From assembly GCA_013397865.1 (NCBI GenBank), contig VZTI01005237.1, forward strand, positions 771,009 to 835,008: a DNA stretch of 64,000 nucleotides. Direction: 5' to 3'. Position 1 is the first letter of the stretch, and the number at the start of each line of letters is the position of its first letter. This stretch comes from Struthidea cinerea. Lineage: Eukaryota; Chordata; Aves; Passeriformes; Corcoracidae. Position numbers and translations under genes: made by a program. Below are positions 11,241-24,770 of the stretch, piece by piece. The notes beneath the pieces were generated by a model that was not told where the DNA came from, searched no databases, and saw only the letters and a list, made by a program, of their open reading frames with translations.

Positions 11241-14197
11241 CAGGAGGCACGAACACACCCTGCTGGACATGAGGACAGGCGGGTCAGGAAGGGCCTGAGT
11301 GAGCGTCCAGGTGCTTCGGCTGCTCCATCCCCTCATCACACCCGTACTAGGTTTTCCACCTTTGGGAAAAGCACTTGATATCCAGGGAGGCTCCCAGGTG
11401 GAAATTTAGCACTATCTCTGAGCAAATGAATTCTTTGTAGAGCACCGAATGAAACCAATGTCCCAAATGTCCTGCTTGCTTCCCTACATTGTAGTTCCAG
11501 GTTATGCTGCTTTTGGTGGCAAAAGTGGTGTAAGAAATCCTGACCTTCTGTTCATTCCCACATCTCAGATTGCCTCTCCTTTCACCTGTCAGGGGTAAAA
11601 AGGACTCCCCCCACCCACAAAAATCCCACGAGGCAGAGGGTGGCAAGACTTGCTGAAACTGGCTCCTCTAGCAGAGGCAGCACAGCTCAGACCTGCCAGC
11701 TCCTCACCTCACGTTGCCCAAGTGCCAGACATCCTGCATCACCCAAAAATGCACCTGAAGGGGCTTTGAAGTTTGCCTGCTACTGCCTGACTGCAGCACT
11801 GGATTTACAAGTGAGGGGAGCACGTGGAACCAAGTTCAAGAGTTGGAAGATTCATTTGCATATGAGGGGCCAAAATAAACAATAAAAACTGCCACACAAA
11901 ACGAACCAGAATTGGAATTGGCTAAACACTTCCCTGTGAAATGGATTTTCGAAGTGACTCTTGAACTCTTCAGTGGAAAGACAGATTCATTTTCAATGGA
12001 GTTTGATCTTGCTCTTCAGCTTCATTTGTAAGACCAATTACAGAGCATTTTGTACAACAATTACGGGCATTAAAACCACTCTGTTCCATTTGATGTATTT
12101 TAATAGTAATTGAACAGAAGAACCCATCAACTGAAAGATTGTCCAATCAAGTATGCCCACACACTGAACTGTAATTTCCACTCCACAAATGTGTAATGCC
12201 ATTCGAAACTACCAAAATGTCCTCTCCCCACCAACACCCAAGCAGATTTGAGGAGTTATTCCAAAACAACTTTATTCCCTGAGGCTCCAAGCACACAGAG
12301 AACACACTGACCACAGTCCTGTGATAATTCCTGTGTGCAACTTTGTCCTGCAAAGCTCCCTGGAGCTCATTCTTGGATGGGCATTTGCAGAGTGCTGGTG
12401 ACCATAAATGTTTCTGGGAAGCACCCTGCAAATCACTGTACAAAGTCCCCTCTTTGTGAAGAAAGGCATTTTTGGAGGATGTGCTCTGAGGAACTTTGTA
12501 AGATATCATAAGAGGAGGGTGATGGCTTTGTGTGAGTGCCGGGAACGGAATCCATCCCCTGGACACTGGATCTGGTATTCACATTTGAGTTCGGCTCAGC
12601 TTCTTCCCTTGAAAAGAAAGAATGTGCAGAATGGTGGGCTGAAGAAATATAGGCCTGAAACAGATAATCTGGTTGTGAAGAGAGGCCCCTCACAGCCGCT
12701 AAAGAATAGATATTTGGGCTAGAAGAGTCCAGATGGTTTCCACAAGACTCAAACAGACTTTGACTTATGTTACAAGTCCGAAAGCCACAAAAGCAATGCA
12801 GTATGGCAGAGCAGAGGAGATCAAAGGCCTCACCAGTGTCCTGGGTCTCAGAAGAATGCTAATGCAATTCTTATTCTTTGTTGTGAACATTTTGTTGTTA
12901 TTTTTTCCCTGCTAAACCTGCCCTTTCTGTCTGAGGTTGGCCTGTGCCGTACTGAAAATTCCTTGAGGGAAGTTGTGTTCTTCGCTGGATTTGCTGTAAA
13001 TTGGAAGAACAAAAGAACTATTTTGATGAACTTGCTCTCAATGGGATTTCCAGGCTCGCTTGGGAAACAAAAAGAGATTGCGATAGTTTAGATCAGTGGG
13101 AGATAAGTGTCCAACTGTCAGAGCCTTCCTTTGAAGTGGGTTTTCCCTTGCCAGTGCTCACTACAACTGTAAGTTCAATTTAAAGACAAAAGATGAAGTC
13201 TTGGCCTTTCCGAAGTCAATAAGAGTTTTATCACTGACAACTCAGAGGCCAGGATTTCACCCAAGATGTTTGTACAGGCACTAACTTTAGCATCTTGTTG
13301 AGAGCCACATGAAATATTTATGTTGAAGAGTGGAACTGTATTGTTTTCTTGCATCTCATTCTGAACACAAAAATGACCCCGTTTCACTGGAAAATCACCA
13401 CTCTTTTCTGAAAATCATACGGTTTCAGTTGTGAGATACCTTATCCTGGCGTGGTCAAATTGAGGGTTGCAATGTGTGATTTAAAGCAATTTCAATACAT
13501 CTTCATGCAATAGGTATGATTTTTTTCCTGTTAGTTTTCGTTTTGGTTTAGAACAGGTTGGTAATGAACAGGAGAGGTTTTCATGTGAACAGGAAGATCT
13601 ATTTTATTCCCAACTATAATTTCCATCTGTGGTTCCTTGTATTTTAAAAATATTTGTCAAATCCTGCCTTTAAAAGCCCAGGAATGCAGCTTCTCCTGAA
13701 AGTGCTGAAGGTTCCGTATTTCTTTGAGTGGTGCCACTCAGTCAATGGGTGCAAAGTTTTACAGAAAACGCTCAGCTTTACTAAATGAACTGCAGAAAAG
13801 CTCTGTCTAGTAACAAACCTATCCAAGCTTCTGAAATGCAGGCAAAACCAAACCTGGCATAAATCAATTTTTTTCAAGACTTCTTCCCTCTTTCCTCCCA
13901 GATGGAGACAAGATCCAAACAAGTGAAATCTGGGAAGAATAGAAATGTGGTAGGGAATGGGGGCAAGTAAATGCTGAGATACTCACAGGGATCTGTTGGA
14001 AAATAAACTGTGCAAATAAAAGGCCAGAGAATTTTTCCCTGCTTGTCTCTTGGTCCCCTCCCCCTTTCAAACATCATCTCTTATTTGTTTCATTTTATGC
14101 ATTTTAGTGTTTCAGTCCCCGGCTGCTGCATTGAGTTTTTTCACCCTTCACACACCATCACATACTGCCTGCCTTTCTTTGACCACACTCTGTGTTG

Positions 14198-14214
14198 TAA
14201 TAATAATAATAATA
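14198..14214. repeat. (TAA)n microsatellite
   Basis: Five to six TAA units followed by an A run; an A13 tract follows 40 bp later at 14256-14268. Confidence 0.9.
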
Positions 14215-16216
14215 AAAAACTGGGCCTGATTTTAATTTGTGTAATGTTTTTGTTAAAAAAAAAAAAAACAACTCTACAGCCTAATTAGGAAACCCGTTAA
14301 ATGGCTGCAATTCAAATATAATTCTATTAAATTCTCCCTGTAAAGTTAATGTTACAGACTTTTTAACAGATGTTTTAATTAGACATTGTTATTAAAGGGA
14401 ATACTGTAGAAATTAAAAGCAGGCCCTAAATGTGTTAACAAAGACACTTTTCTTGCATGGCATCGATGGTGGCAGAAACATTAGCAGAGAGATTTTGGCA
14501 GCAGGTCATGAAAAGGAAGAAAAAACGAGATGTGTTAAAGGGAAGATGCACTGAGAGATACGCACTGCTCAGCTACTCTGGGAGAGGGGTTCATTTCACA
14601 TCCAGCACCACCTCGGGCCATTGCCTGAGCTGGAATGAGGTGGGGAAGATGCTTCAGCCCAGTGCTGCTGGCCCCATGTGAGGAGCACCACGACCAGCAC
14701 AGGCACTGACTGGGAAGAGGGATTTGGTTGTGAGAAACTTGCAGCTTCAAGGATTTCCAAGGAAGCGTCAGTCTTGCAGATTTTGAGGTTTCATCTGCTG
14801 GCTCCATGGTTTGGGGTGTTTTCTGATAGTGACTCTTGGAACTGAGTAGCATCAGAGGGGTTGTGTTTCTGCAAGATGGGTTTGCTGTCAGCCCCTCGTG
14901 CTGCTGAGGCTGGCTGGGATGACGTGTTGCAGGCTTGGAAATGAGGGAATAAAAGAACCCTACGATTGTATTTTTTTGGGAAGAATGTTTAAACACACTA
15001 TAAAAAGACCCTGATGAGACATTTTCTGAGATTTATGATACTAGGATTGAATTGCAGGTGAAAAAGGTGAAAAACTGGTCAGGTTTCAACACAAGTCGCT
15101 TTTTGCTGGGGACTGTGAGGTGGGCAAGCCCACAGTTCCCCACTCCTGCTGGGCCAGGCCACCAAAAAGCTCAAGGCCAACAAGAGCAGTCCCTTTCTTC
15201 ACCTAATACTGATGGCTGCTGCAAGGCAGTGTCATTTCATGGGACTGCTGCCCTAACCCAGCCACCAATGCTCCCAGTGTGCCATCATCTACTGCTCAGA
15301 GCCCTTCCAGAGAGTGCTTCAAAGCAGACATCAGTAAACTTGATCAGCAAGAGAGCCGAGAGGATGAGTAGCCAGCTGATGCTTCTGTTCCAAAGCAGGA
15401 CCAGCTCTACCTAAAACATTCTAGTAAACATGCACCAACCAGTTCTGTTGTATTACTTCACCTACAGACAGAAGAGCTGTGATTTTTTCCCTCAGTGGGA
15501 GGAACAACTTCTTTCCAAAACACTGGGAGTAAAACTGATAATCACAGCTCTGTATGTCTTATCCCTGTCACTGAAATCTCTGTTATTGTTTGCTCTGGGA
15601 AGAAGAATTCGAGCCTGGGGAAAAAAGACGCCTGGAAAATCATGTTAAAGTGATGCTATCATTGATATTACTGAAAAGTGTCAACTCCTGTTCCTTCTTC
15701 TATCTATAGATTTCATTCTTTCAGCCACATTACTCATTTATAGACTGGAGACAGGCCGGACCCAGAGCAAGACTTCCTCAGAGCTCAGAGGTGTTGAACG
15801 TGGCTGGTGATGCCTGCCAGTGACTCTGATGAGCATCTCTCTCAGAATCTGCACGGCTTTGCACATTCTCACTCTAATATATTTTCAAGCTTTGTTTACA
15901 ATTTTTTCTGCTTTGTTATCCCTTCCCTATTGAGGCCTTTTGCTTAAAAGCAGTGCAGGAACCAAATTAATGCAGGTAGTCAAATTTTAATGATTGCCTG
16001 AGTCAAACAAACTGGAAAATCTTTCCTGTACAGCCATAAGGGTAAAAGAGAGACGTGCAAAACCCCACCAACAGAGACAACTGGCTAATTAACTGATGTG
16101 AAACCAATGTAAAAAACTAGAAAACAAATGAAAACCTGTACAGCAATTACCTCCAAAAAGGTAACATTTCACAATTAGAGCCATTCTAAGAACTTTAGTT
16201 AATTATGTAGGTTTTG

Positions 16217-16269
16217 TTCTCTCTCTCTCCCCCTCCCTCTTATTCTCTCTCTCTCTCACTCTCCCCTTT
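16217..16269. repeat. (CT)n pyrimidine-rich repeat
   Basis: TCTCTCTCTC, CCCCTCCCTC and TCTCTCTCTC in series with only two purines in 53 bp. A low-complexity tract next to an AT-rich stretch. Confidence 0.9.
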
Positions 16270-19080
16270 ATTAAAGTCCATCAGGGCTCATGATGTGTGG
16301 GAAAAGTGCTAACATTTGCAAATTGCTGGTTTATGATAAATGAATTGTGGAAACTCAGCCCCTTGGTTGGGGCCTGGCTAGATTGCAAAGCACCAGCATC
16401 TCCGGCTGCTGCAGCCCTGACCCTGACTTTACACCCATTGATCACAAGTGGTGCATAGCCATGACCACCAAATGCATACATTGTAGCTGGGGGACTTGCT
16501 TTTCCCATAGTATTTCATCATCGTTCCACATCACGGGCGCCACAGTAACCTTTGGCACGCCGTCCTGTAAGACTAATACCTGCAGGAGATTTCCTCTTGC
16601 CCCAGTAATCACTGCTTCCACTGCTCCATCTTTAAAAACCTCTCGTCATTAACCCAGATTTGATTTTCCAAAAATGCCCACTGCTTTCAATAGTGCTGGG
16701 GAGCGAGGAAAGGGCTGAACAGGCTGGATAATCAAGCCCTAAATAATCCTAACAAATTTCCAGCTGTAACTGTATGGCTTTCCCAGCACTTTCATTTTAG
16801 GCAGGAATTTACAGCAGCTTATCTGGATGTTAATCCCAGTGGTCCTTGAAGTTGCAGCAGGAAAGAGAGAGATGTACAGTTAAGGATATCACAAGAGTGA
16901 CGGGTCTCGTGTGCTCCCACAGCTCCTGTTCATTGTGACTGCGCGCCTGGAGTGCAGGAGAGCTCCAACAGCTCCGAGCACAGTCAGGCCTGGGGATGCA
17001 CAAATGGAGAAGGGAAACCCTCTGCCCCAGGTGAGGGAGATGTGCAAAGTCAGCCAGGGATGCAGGAGACACCTCACAGGTAAAGCACAGGAGCTGCTGG
17101 TGGCCCCCTCAGCTGGTGCTCCCAACGGGATGTTACCCCTGTGCAACACTTCCCTGGGAGTTTTATGTTGACTTTAGGGACTATTTATGGTTTCAGGGAA
17201 AACACAACTGAAGGGAACACAAAGCTTGGCAGCTGCACGTCAGCTGAGATTCCTGCGCGGGGAAATTGTTTCCATTCACACTTCTGGGTCTGCAGGCAGG
17301 TCCCGATCCTGCTTTAATGAAAACAGTTCCTCGAAAGTCAAGTGCATTTTTCTGACTGGCACAGGGGCGTGCTGTTTTCTTGGCAGAATCTGGCAGATAA
17401 TGCTGAGCACATGTCAGGGAGCGTGCACACGTGTGTGTCAGCTCACACACATACAGAGGGAAAAGGGAGAGGCTCTCAGAATCCAAGGAGAAACCCACCA
17501 TCCATGAAAGAGTCTGGGTAGGAGATGAAAGTGTCCCAAAGAGAGGCAGAGTAATGAAGTTATGGAGAGCTGGGAAATGTTGGTCTTACTTTATTATAGT
17601 GTACTGAAGAGAGCTTGTGAGCCAGTGCTCTAAGGATTGTATTCAATAAAAATATAATACGTCTGGTTCCCACGCATGGCCACTGAAGTACCAAAAATCA
17701 ATTTTAGTCATTGAATTGGGCCCTAAGGTGCAGCAAAATGGGTAAGATTCACAATAGAGCAGCAAGGAAATGATGTACGGTCTCTGGATGAGGAGCATTT
17801 CCCTGCTTCATGTCTGGTTTTTGTTCGTGCAGCAGCAGGACTGACAGAACAACCCTCAGCTGCCCCATGGATTGCCCAGAGACCCGGCTGAGCCCCGGCC
17901 TCCTGGGAAAGCCTTCTGTCCTCTCCCCCATGCTAACACTCTCTCAAAACTGCCGAATCTGATGCAAATCCATCAGAGTTTGTGCAATGGGCAAGTCGTG
18001 ATGCTGTGGCTGCACTTTGGGAGGCTGCAAAGGCAGCGTGGCAGAAGCACCAGTGGTTGCACCAGGAATTTTAGCTCGGTTTGGGAGGGTAACACCTTAA
18101 ACACATCTTTGGCCAACACAGGAAGGGGTGTGTGGAGTCAGACACATCCACAGAGAGACCATCCCTGCACAGCTCAGGTGTGACTAATGCAGGGGGATTG
18201 GAAATTGGTTTCAAAATCAAATTTGAACAGAAAGGTGAAAAGTGTCTAAAGAGAGAAAGGCTGGGGAATGCTGCCAGATCCGGCTGGCATTTTCCAGGCA
18301 GCTTGGTCATGAATTCAGTGTCTGCACTAGTTCTCTCTTGTCTTTGTTAGTGCTCTGAAGCACAGTGTCTGAAGCAAAAGTTATTGAATTTTCACTAAAC
18401 CCTTCCTACATGCAAAGGCTTTTTCTACTTTAATGTTCAAAAAAGTCCCAGTTGCAGCCACCGTCTCTAGCATGTGCCCATATCTTTTCTCATTATAGGC
18501 TGGGGTCCAAAACCAATACGAATTAAATAAATATCCCACTGAGAGCTGTACTTTTGAAAATGGCCTTATTGCAGTACAGATGTGTGCTATCTAAAACCAG
18601 CTTAAACGTTTTATTTTTTTTTAATATATAGATATTTAAATTAAGAAAATAAAATAAAATCTAAATATTATCCTGGAAGGAAGTGTATGCACTGGTGGAT
18701 GTTTGATTTTCATTTTTCTCCCAGCATGCTCTGTCCTTTCATCCTATAATGGTTCTTCTCTATTAATCCTTCTCAAACCCCACAGGTAGAGATGCTTATT
18801 GATAGAAGGCCAACGTGTATCTCAGTTTACAAAGGCATATTAAAGGATACAAGTAACATATTTCTCTTGATGTCTTCTTATTAATGCAATTCCACTCAGA
18901 ACATTTTGGCATAAGAGGCATTGCCAGATGGAAGATAAAACTTCACTTTTATGGGTATTTTAAGGAAGAAAACATTTGGTTTGCATCAGCTCTAAATGAA
19001 TAATATTTATTGCCCTATGATTTGTGTTTTATAAGCAGGATAACAAAAAGCACTGTCAATTACTTAGTATTTTAACAAGC

Positions 19081-19104
19081 TTTTTTTTTTTAAAAAAAAA
19101 AAAA
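19081..19104. repeat. T11-A13 self-complementary tract
   Basis: Eleven T followed directly by thirteen A, a perfect inverted repeat without loop. Prone to slippage; the exact length is uncertain. Confidence 0.9.
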
Positions 19105-21294
19105 GGTCTGATAACAGCAAGTCATTTTAAATGATCAAATGCCTTTCAAGCTAAACTGTAATAACCCAAAGTGATGGGTTGTTTACATAATAAAAATAAA
19201 TAAACACTGACCACAGCTTGGCTGTATTTAAAGATTCTGTCATTTGTTGCCACAGATCGCAGCTCGCAGCGGGGCTGGGGAGCCCAGCGTGGGACCATCA
19301 CACACACATCAAACAGCCCCGCTCGGGGCCGGCGCACGCCGGGGACCAGGGATGGGGACTTTGGGGGCTGCTTCTGGGTGGGTTTGGGGGGAAACACAGT
19401 AAATCCTGCAAGTGTTATTTTCCCAGGACATCAGCAGGCCTCCTGAGGTTGGTAAGGCTGATCCTGTGCTCACAAAGGATGGTCGCCCTCTGATCTCTCC
19501 CCGTCAATAATTCAGTTATGGTCATCTGTCTGCTTTCGTGAAGATAATAAAATTCCATGGTTTTTTCTTACTTTTCTTGCTTGCCTTGTGTGGCTGATTT
19601 TTTTGCTGTTTATTGCCTTTGCAGCCATTAGGTCTGCAAAACGTGTTCAGTGGATCCAAATGCGTGGCCTTTCTCACTCCAACACCAGGACCTGCCTGGA
19701 GCTTGTGGGTCCCAGAGGCACCCCCTGCCCTGCTCAGCACTGGGCTCATCTCGTTTGGATTTGGCAATTGGTGGTGTTTGCTTTGCAACACTAGACTTGC
19801 CCTGCAACAACACACACTGGAAATATTCTAAAAATTAAGGCTGAGGAAATAAAAATATTATTAAGCTTTCAAAGGAAGGGGAAGAAGAAATAAATTAAGT
19901 TGATTTCAGATTAACTCCTCCTTTAGCATGAGAAGATTTGAAGTTAAGCTCATCAGAGCCGATGTCCAGGTTGATTGTGCCCTGTCCTGGGTCACACAGG
20001 ACCTGCTGAAGGGTCTGCAGTGACGCCAGTGTCAGCAGCACTGGGCAGGACTTCATTTCTGAGGCCAGTTCTGCACTGCAAAGCATAGTCTAGTCTGCCA
20101 AGTGTCTGTGGAAGGAGAAGGGACTGCATTATTATTCTTCCTCCTCTTTTCTCACATAACTTGAGCCCTCTCTAGCCCTTTGTAATCACACGCATTTCCA
20201 GTAATAAACTGACTTACACATTTTCAGTACTTGGGACAGTACTGGGAATGGTGAAGACTCTGTCCGTGTGAAGGTCTCTGTGTGCTTTGAGACACCTGGA
20301 AGAGAGCTGCTTTGTTTGAGGGTTGGAGCAAGGCTTTGGCAAGATTATGAGGGAAAACCTCCTCTTTTTCTGGCATGTGGTGGTAGAAGTCCTTGCAATC
20401 CTGTTCACATTGAGGACAATCCCTTGCCATTTGTAGCCTGGCCTTGTGGAATCCCCATGCCAAAGGAGCAGCCTCTCCTGCCTCCCTGGTGTCACGCCAG
20501 CAGACAGGGTACAAGGAGGTTCTAAATCTTGGAATATTTTACATATAAGCGCATAAAAATAATTGTCGTGCTCCTCAGGTGAGGTGTACTGGTTCTGCTG
20601 GAAGTTTTCTCTGTCTGGCCAGGTAGGTGAATACTTGGCTTCCCATTGGGAGCATGGCTTTTTCCATTCTCTTCTTATCCAACATCAAGGGCTGGGTGAC
20701 GGTTCCCATTTTGGAGACTGGCGGGAAAGCAAAAGGAGACCTTGAATGCAGGCTGTGTTAAGGTTCTGTTGAAATAACATCAGATTTACTCTGACATATT
20801 CCATGGGACTTAATATTGATTTTCAAATAATCCAGAATGCTGTTTTTAAAAACAATTATTGGCAAGGGGAGGCGTTGTTTTTGGAAGCTCTTGTATGTAC
20901 AGTAAGGCTTTATTTCTGCTTGTTTTGAACTGCGGCACGTCTTTTAAAAAATGCTGTTCAGGAAACATCTGCTGTCAATTAAGGAGTAACACATTAAGGC
21001 ATATTAAAGTGCACTCTTATTAGTGTTTCAGCAATAAAAAGAAAGGTTTTCTATTTGAATCCTATGTTCTTTAACACATCTGCCAGCCATCTGAAACTTG
21101 CAAATATTCCTCAGTAAAAACATCTTCATAACTTTCTAAAAACTCAGTAATACGTAGCACTATGTTAAAAAATATCCCTTTATGCACTGAGTTCAGGTGG
21201 TTCTCAAACAGGTTATTGGGCTGATGCTGATAATTTTAGATTAGGATGCACTGCAGATGCTCAATCCAGACAGTCCCTTTGAACCAATGGGAAA

Positions 21295-21340
21295 AATAAA
21301 CTTTCCTTTTTCATTTTTATTTAAAAAAAAAAAAAAAAAA
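21295..21340 (+). other. AATAAA followed by an A18 run, possible retrocopy tail
   Basis: AATAAA at 21295-21300 is followed 22 bp later by 18 A (21323-21340), the spacing of a cleaved and polyadenylated transcript end. No matching gene body is recognised upstream and I see no target-site duplication, so a chance A run is equally possible. Confidence 0.3.
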
Positions 21341-22035
21341 TTGTGTTGGAAAAGAGGAAAAGAGGAATTTGATTTGGAAAGAAGTTGTTGTGTATTAGGC
21401 AAACAGTAATTTCTGTGTGTTAGACTCCCCTGCTCTGTTCAGAATACATCCCATGACACACTGTGGGCTCTTGTTGTTTAGCAAAGTTGTTGCATTGTGT
21501 GAAGCCTTGCTCAGATGCATAATGAATATATAGGTCATGAGGGATCATCCTTCCTTAAACTGCTGTGATTTCTGAGTGTAAACTATCCCAAGCTCCGGAA
21601 AGGTGCATGAGACTTGGAAGCTGAAGCCACAAAGTAAAAATGTTTGAAAGTATCAATACACTGACACAGAAACTTATTTTTTTAGCAGTGGGACCATGGA
21701 GATGACTCAGTTACCTGTGAGCACAGGTGAGCACGGTACCAGATCCCTGGGTTTAGGCATCCAGTGCTCTCTGAATCAGCTTATTGTAAAATGAGGGTGA
21801 TAGGTCAGACCAAGAGCATCATCTTCACCGGTCCTGCTGGGTAAAACCATTCTCTAGGAAGCTCTAAGTATTGTTCTTGACACTGGGTCATTGTAGGTGC
21901 TAAAAAGCTAGAAGCAGAAAAATTCTTCAGCCTTTTCTCACTATTCTGTGAGCAGTCTGTCTTTCCTATGTAACCTATTTTAAACAAGGTCACAGTTTCA
22001 TAAACTTCTTGCACTCGCAAGCTGTTTTGCAAGAT

Positions 22036-22260
22036 TGTTATGGCTTTGACTTTGAAAATATTATGGAATAGGTCTCTTAAGACTTGGCCAATCCTCTCAA
22101 GGGGTGGATGGCCGAGGAACCAATTACCTATTGCCAGTCAACACACCTTTTGTGATCTATCCTATATAGTAGTCAGAAAATTATTAAAGAAAAGCTTCGG
22201 CTTCCACTGTTCATGAGCCTGGACTCTGTGTCGTTTTCATTATGCGCCTCGGACGTAACA
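22036..22260 (+). mobile_element. Probable solo LTR of an endogenous retroviral element
   Basis: A 225-bp unit starts TGTTA and ends TAACA, the inverted ends expected of an LTR. In the right order for a + strand LTR promoter it has CCAAT at 22088-22092 and 22120-22124, CTATATAG at 22162-22169, and ATTAAA at 22183-22188 followed by a GC-richer U5-like tail. No internal retroviral sequence follows and there is no obvious primer binding site, so it reads as a solo LTR. No clean target-site duplication is seen (GCAAG-like on the left, GCGAC on the right), which fits age or a slightly wrong boundary. The family is not identified. Confidence 0.65.
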
Positions 22261-24525
22261 GCGACAGGGTCATGATATAAAAGGTGGGATGTGGGATCCT
22301 GACACAGGGACACGATGTGAATGGCGCAACACAGGGTTTGCTGCACTCTTGGCTGTTTCCTGGTGAAAGGCAGGCACCGATGAGGTTTGGCTGCAGCATG
22401 GCTTGAGGAAAAGCCTGGGCTTGATGGTTTTAGGCAGATAATTGTCTCCTTATCCTACTGAAGATACTCTTGTTGGCACCTCCAAGCAGGACTGAGAGGA
22501 GGGACTGATGAGCCCCAGAGCAGCATTGTTTGAAGACAGTCCTTATTCCACCAAATACAGCTTATACCTGATCACCTTTTAAATTCCTTGAGACAAATTT
22601 CACCTGATTTTAGAGAGGGGGGAGAGAATGAAAACCTGCCTGGGGAAAGAGTCAAGCATTTTTGTTGCTTTTCTTTTGTTAGGAAATGCTTTAAACACAG
22701 ATCCTGAAGCTGGGAAACCACTGAGCTCATTCTCAGCTACTTGATTAATTTTGTTACTGATACCTTGGAAGTGATTGCTACTGCATGGGTCAAAGCACCA
22801 GCCAAGAAGCAAAGGGGTTTTCCTATTTCTGCATTTTTAAGGAGCTGGAAGCTGCTATAAGTGGATGATGCAGCGTCTAATGTTCAGTGATGGATACATC
22901 TGCTTGGCTAAACAACAGAAATCTGCCTAATTAGATGCTGTTTGAGACTGACCTGCTTCTGCCACTCCACCATCCAGATCTTCTCACTGAAGGATGATAC
23001 AGCTCTTCCCTAGAAAATCACAAATCAAAGCTTGGTCATGCTGCCTTCTAACAGCAAAAGGATTGTTTATGTTTTCCAGAGATGTAGGGGGAAGTTTGCT
23101 GGAGGTTCAAACTAGAGGGGAAAAAAGGGAAATGTAACTTTCATTCAGAGCTCATGTACTAAATGCCATTTTCCCATCCAGCTGCTGAGCAGAAAGCAAA
23201 CCTAGGGACAAATGCAAAAAATCTACTGGGCTGCTGAGAACTACCTACTTACTCAAGCACGGGGAGACAGTGTGCAGCTGACTTATGGCAAAGGTGGCCC
23301 AGCTTCGAAACCTTCTGAGCATTCCATTGCTCCCTGTGGGATTTGGACTCCCAGGTCCTGTCTGGTGCTGGAATTCTTTCAAAAGTGCTAAGGAGGAGCA
23401 GTCAGACCTGGAACCGGAGAGGATGGATGCAGAGTGGTTGACTAGGGATCAGATTCAGAAAAACATGTAATAGCAAGACATTGAGCTTTTGTGGGAAAAA
23501 AGCCCCTAGACATGTCTTGGGTGATTGTTTCCAGTCTTCTGCAGAGAGACGGGTGCTGTTTTCAGGGGCACCTTTTCTGATGGGCTCAGAAAAACCTTCA
23601 CACCCTCCTGCAAACAAGACCCACAATGTCAAGTTCTTACACTGGAAGCTGTGATGATGCTCTTCATTTTCAAGGTTTGCAGCCACCACTGTCACTTAAC
23701 AAACCTTGAAGTCCCTGCGTGGAAGGCTCTGCCAGGAGTCAGCAGGCACTGCATTATTTCAGCTCTCCTTCAGCTGCCCTGCCAGTGATGAATACAGTTT
23801 AATTACAAAAGCAGAATTTCTGTCATTTCTCTCAGCATGGCTTCTATTGGGGAAGATTAAACATCAGCCAAACATTACTGAATTACCTTTTTAAACCTAT
23901 TATTTCAACGTGATTAACTTCTCTTCTTTTCATTTAGCTGTAAGCAAAATCTTGTTTACAAGGCAAAAAAAATGCATTTGCTATAATATCGGCAATAATA
24001 ATAAAAATGAACATCACAGGGAAATAATTTATGTGTAAACCAGCATAAAAATGTCATTGATGCATGAGTTTCCTCTCCAATTAATAAAAAGGAGGAAATA
24101 TTTAAAAACAATTTATCAAGGTAATACATACAGTTCATATATCATGCACTCACAAAGACTGTACAGTATCCATTCCACAAATAGCTGTGTGACCTGGACT
24201 CTTGCACAGATGCTGGATTCCTTTAAGTGACCTAATTTGGAGCACCACAAGACTTTGACTTTGTACCAAATGAAGATCCTGGGTCAAAATACCAATAAAA
24301 GCATATCCTATTAAAACAGGTTAACAATTAGTGCTGATCGAATAACCCAAACCAAATGAAAACACAGCTGTCAATGATTCTGGCATAATTTTCTACCTTC
24401 CATTGAGGTTGTTGTCACCACCCATAAACCCAGGTGATCTGTTCACAAAGACTAAAACATTATCTCTGCTATGAAGGAAGGAATTTCAAGTATAACAAGT
24501 TTCAAGTACACAAATATAACATAAA
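22261..24525. other. Intergenic, no gene recognised
   Basis: Mixed DNA. The section 23880-24430 is AT-rich and contains ATAATAATAAAAATG-type runs and GTTAACAATTAG at 24320-24331, a partial HNF1-like word. No known coding sequence. Confidence 0.5.
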
Positions 24526-24770
24526 TCATAGAATCACAGCATGGTTTGGGTTGGAAGGGACCTTAAAGCCCATCCAGTTCCACCCCCTGCCATGGGCAGG
24601 GACACCTTCCGCTATCCCAGGTTGCTCCAAGCCCCGTCCAGCCTGGCCTTGGACACTTCCAGGGATGGGGCATCCATAACTTCTCTGGGCACCCTGTGCC
24701 AGGGACTCACTGCGCTCCCAGGGAAGAATTTTTTGCTAATATCTAATCTAAATCTTCTCTCTTTCAGTTC
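24526..24770 (-). mobile_element. CR1 LINE 3' tail (3' segment of an inverted-end insertion)
   Basis: Best preserved CR1 here: TCATAGAATCACAGCATGG at the left, GGGTTGGAAGGGACCTTAAA, CCACCCCCTGCCATGGGCAG, AGCCCCGTCCAGCCTGGCC, then AATATCTAATCTAAATCTTC and CTTTCAGTTCAAAA at its upstream (right) end. It is on the - strand and is joined at about 24771 to a second CR1 piece in the opposite orientation. Confidence 0.95.

Larger units (their letters stand above)
11241..22035. other. Intergenic, no gene recognised; simple repeats only
   Basis: About 10.8 kb with no frame resembling a known protein. It holds the TAA, CT and T/A simple repeats listed separately, a CpG-dense patch at 19255-19345, a CACACGTGTG palindrome at 17426-17435 and an AATAAA followed by an A18 run at 21295-21340. 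The parts 18350-19150 and 20750-21800 are AT-rich and nearly free of open frames. Confidence 0.55.
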
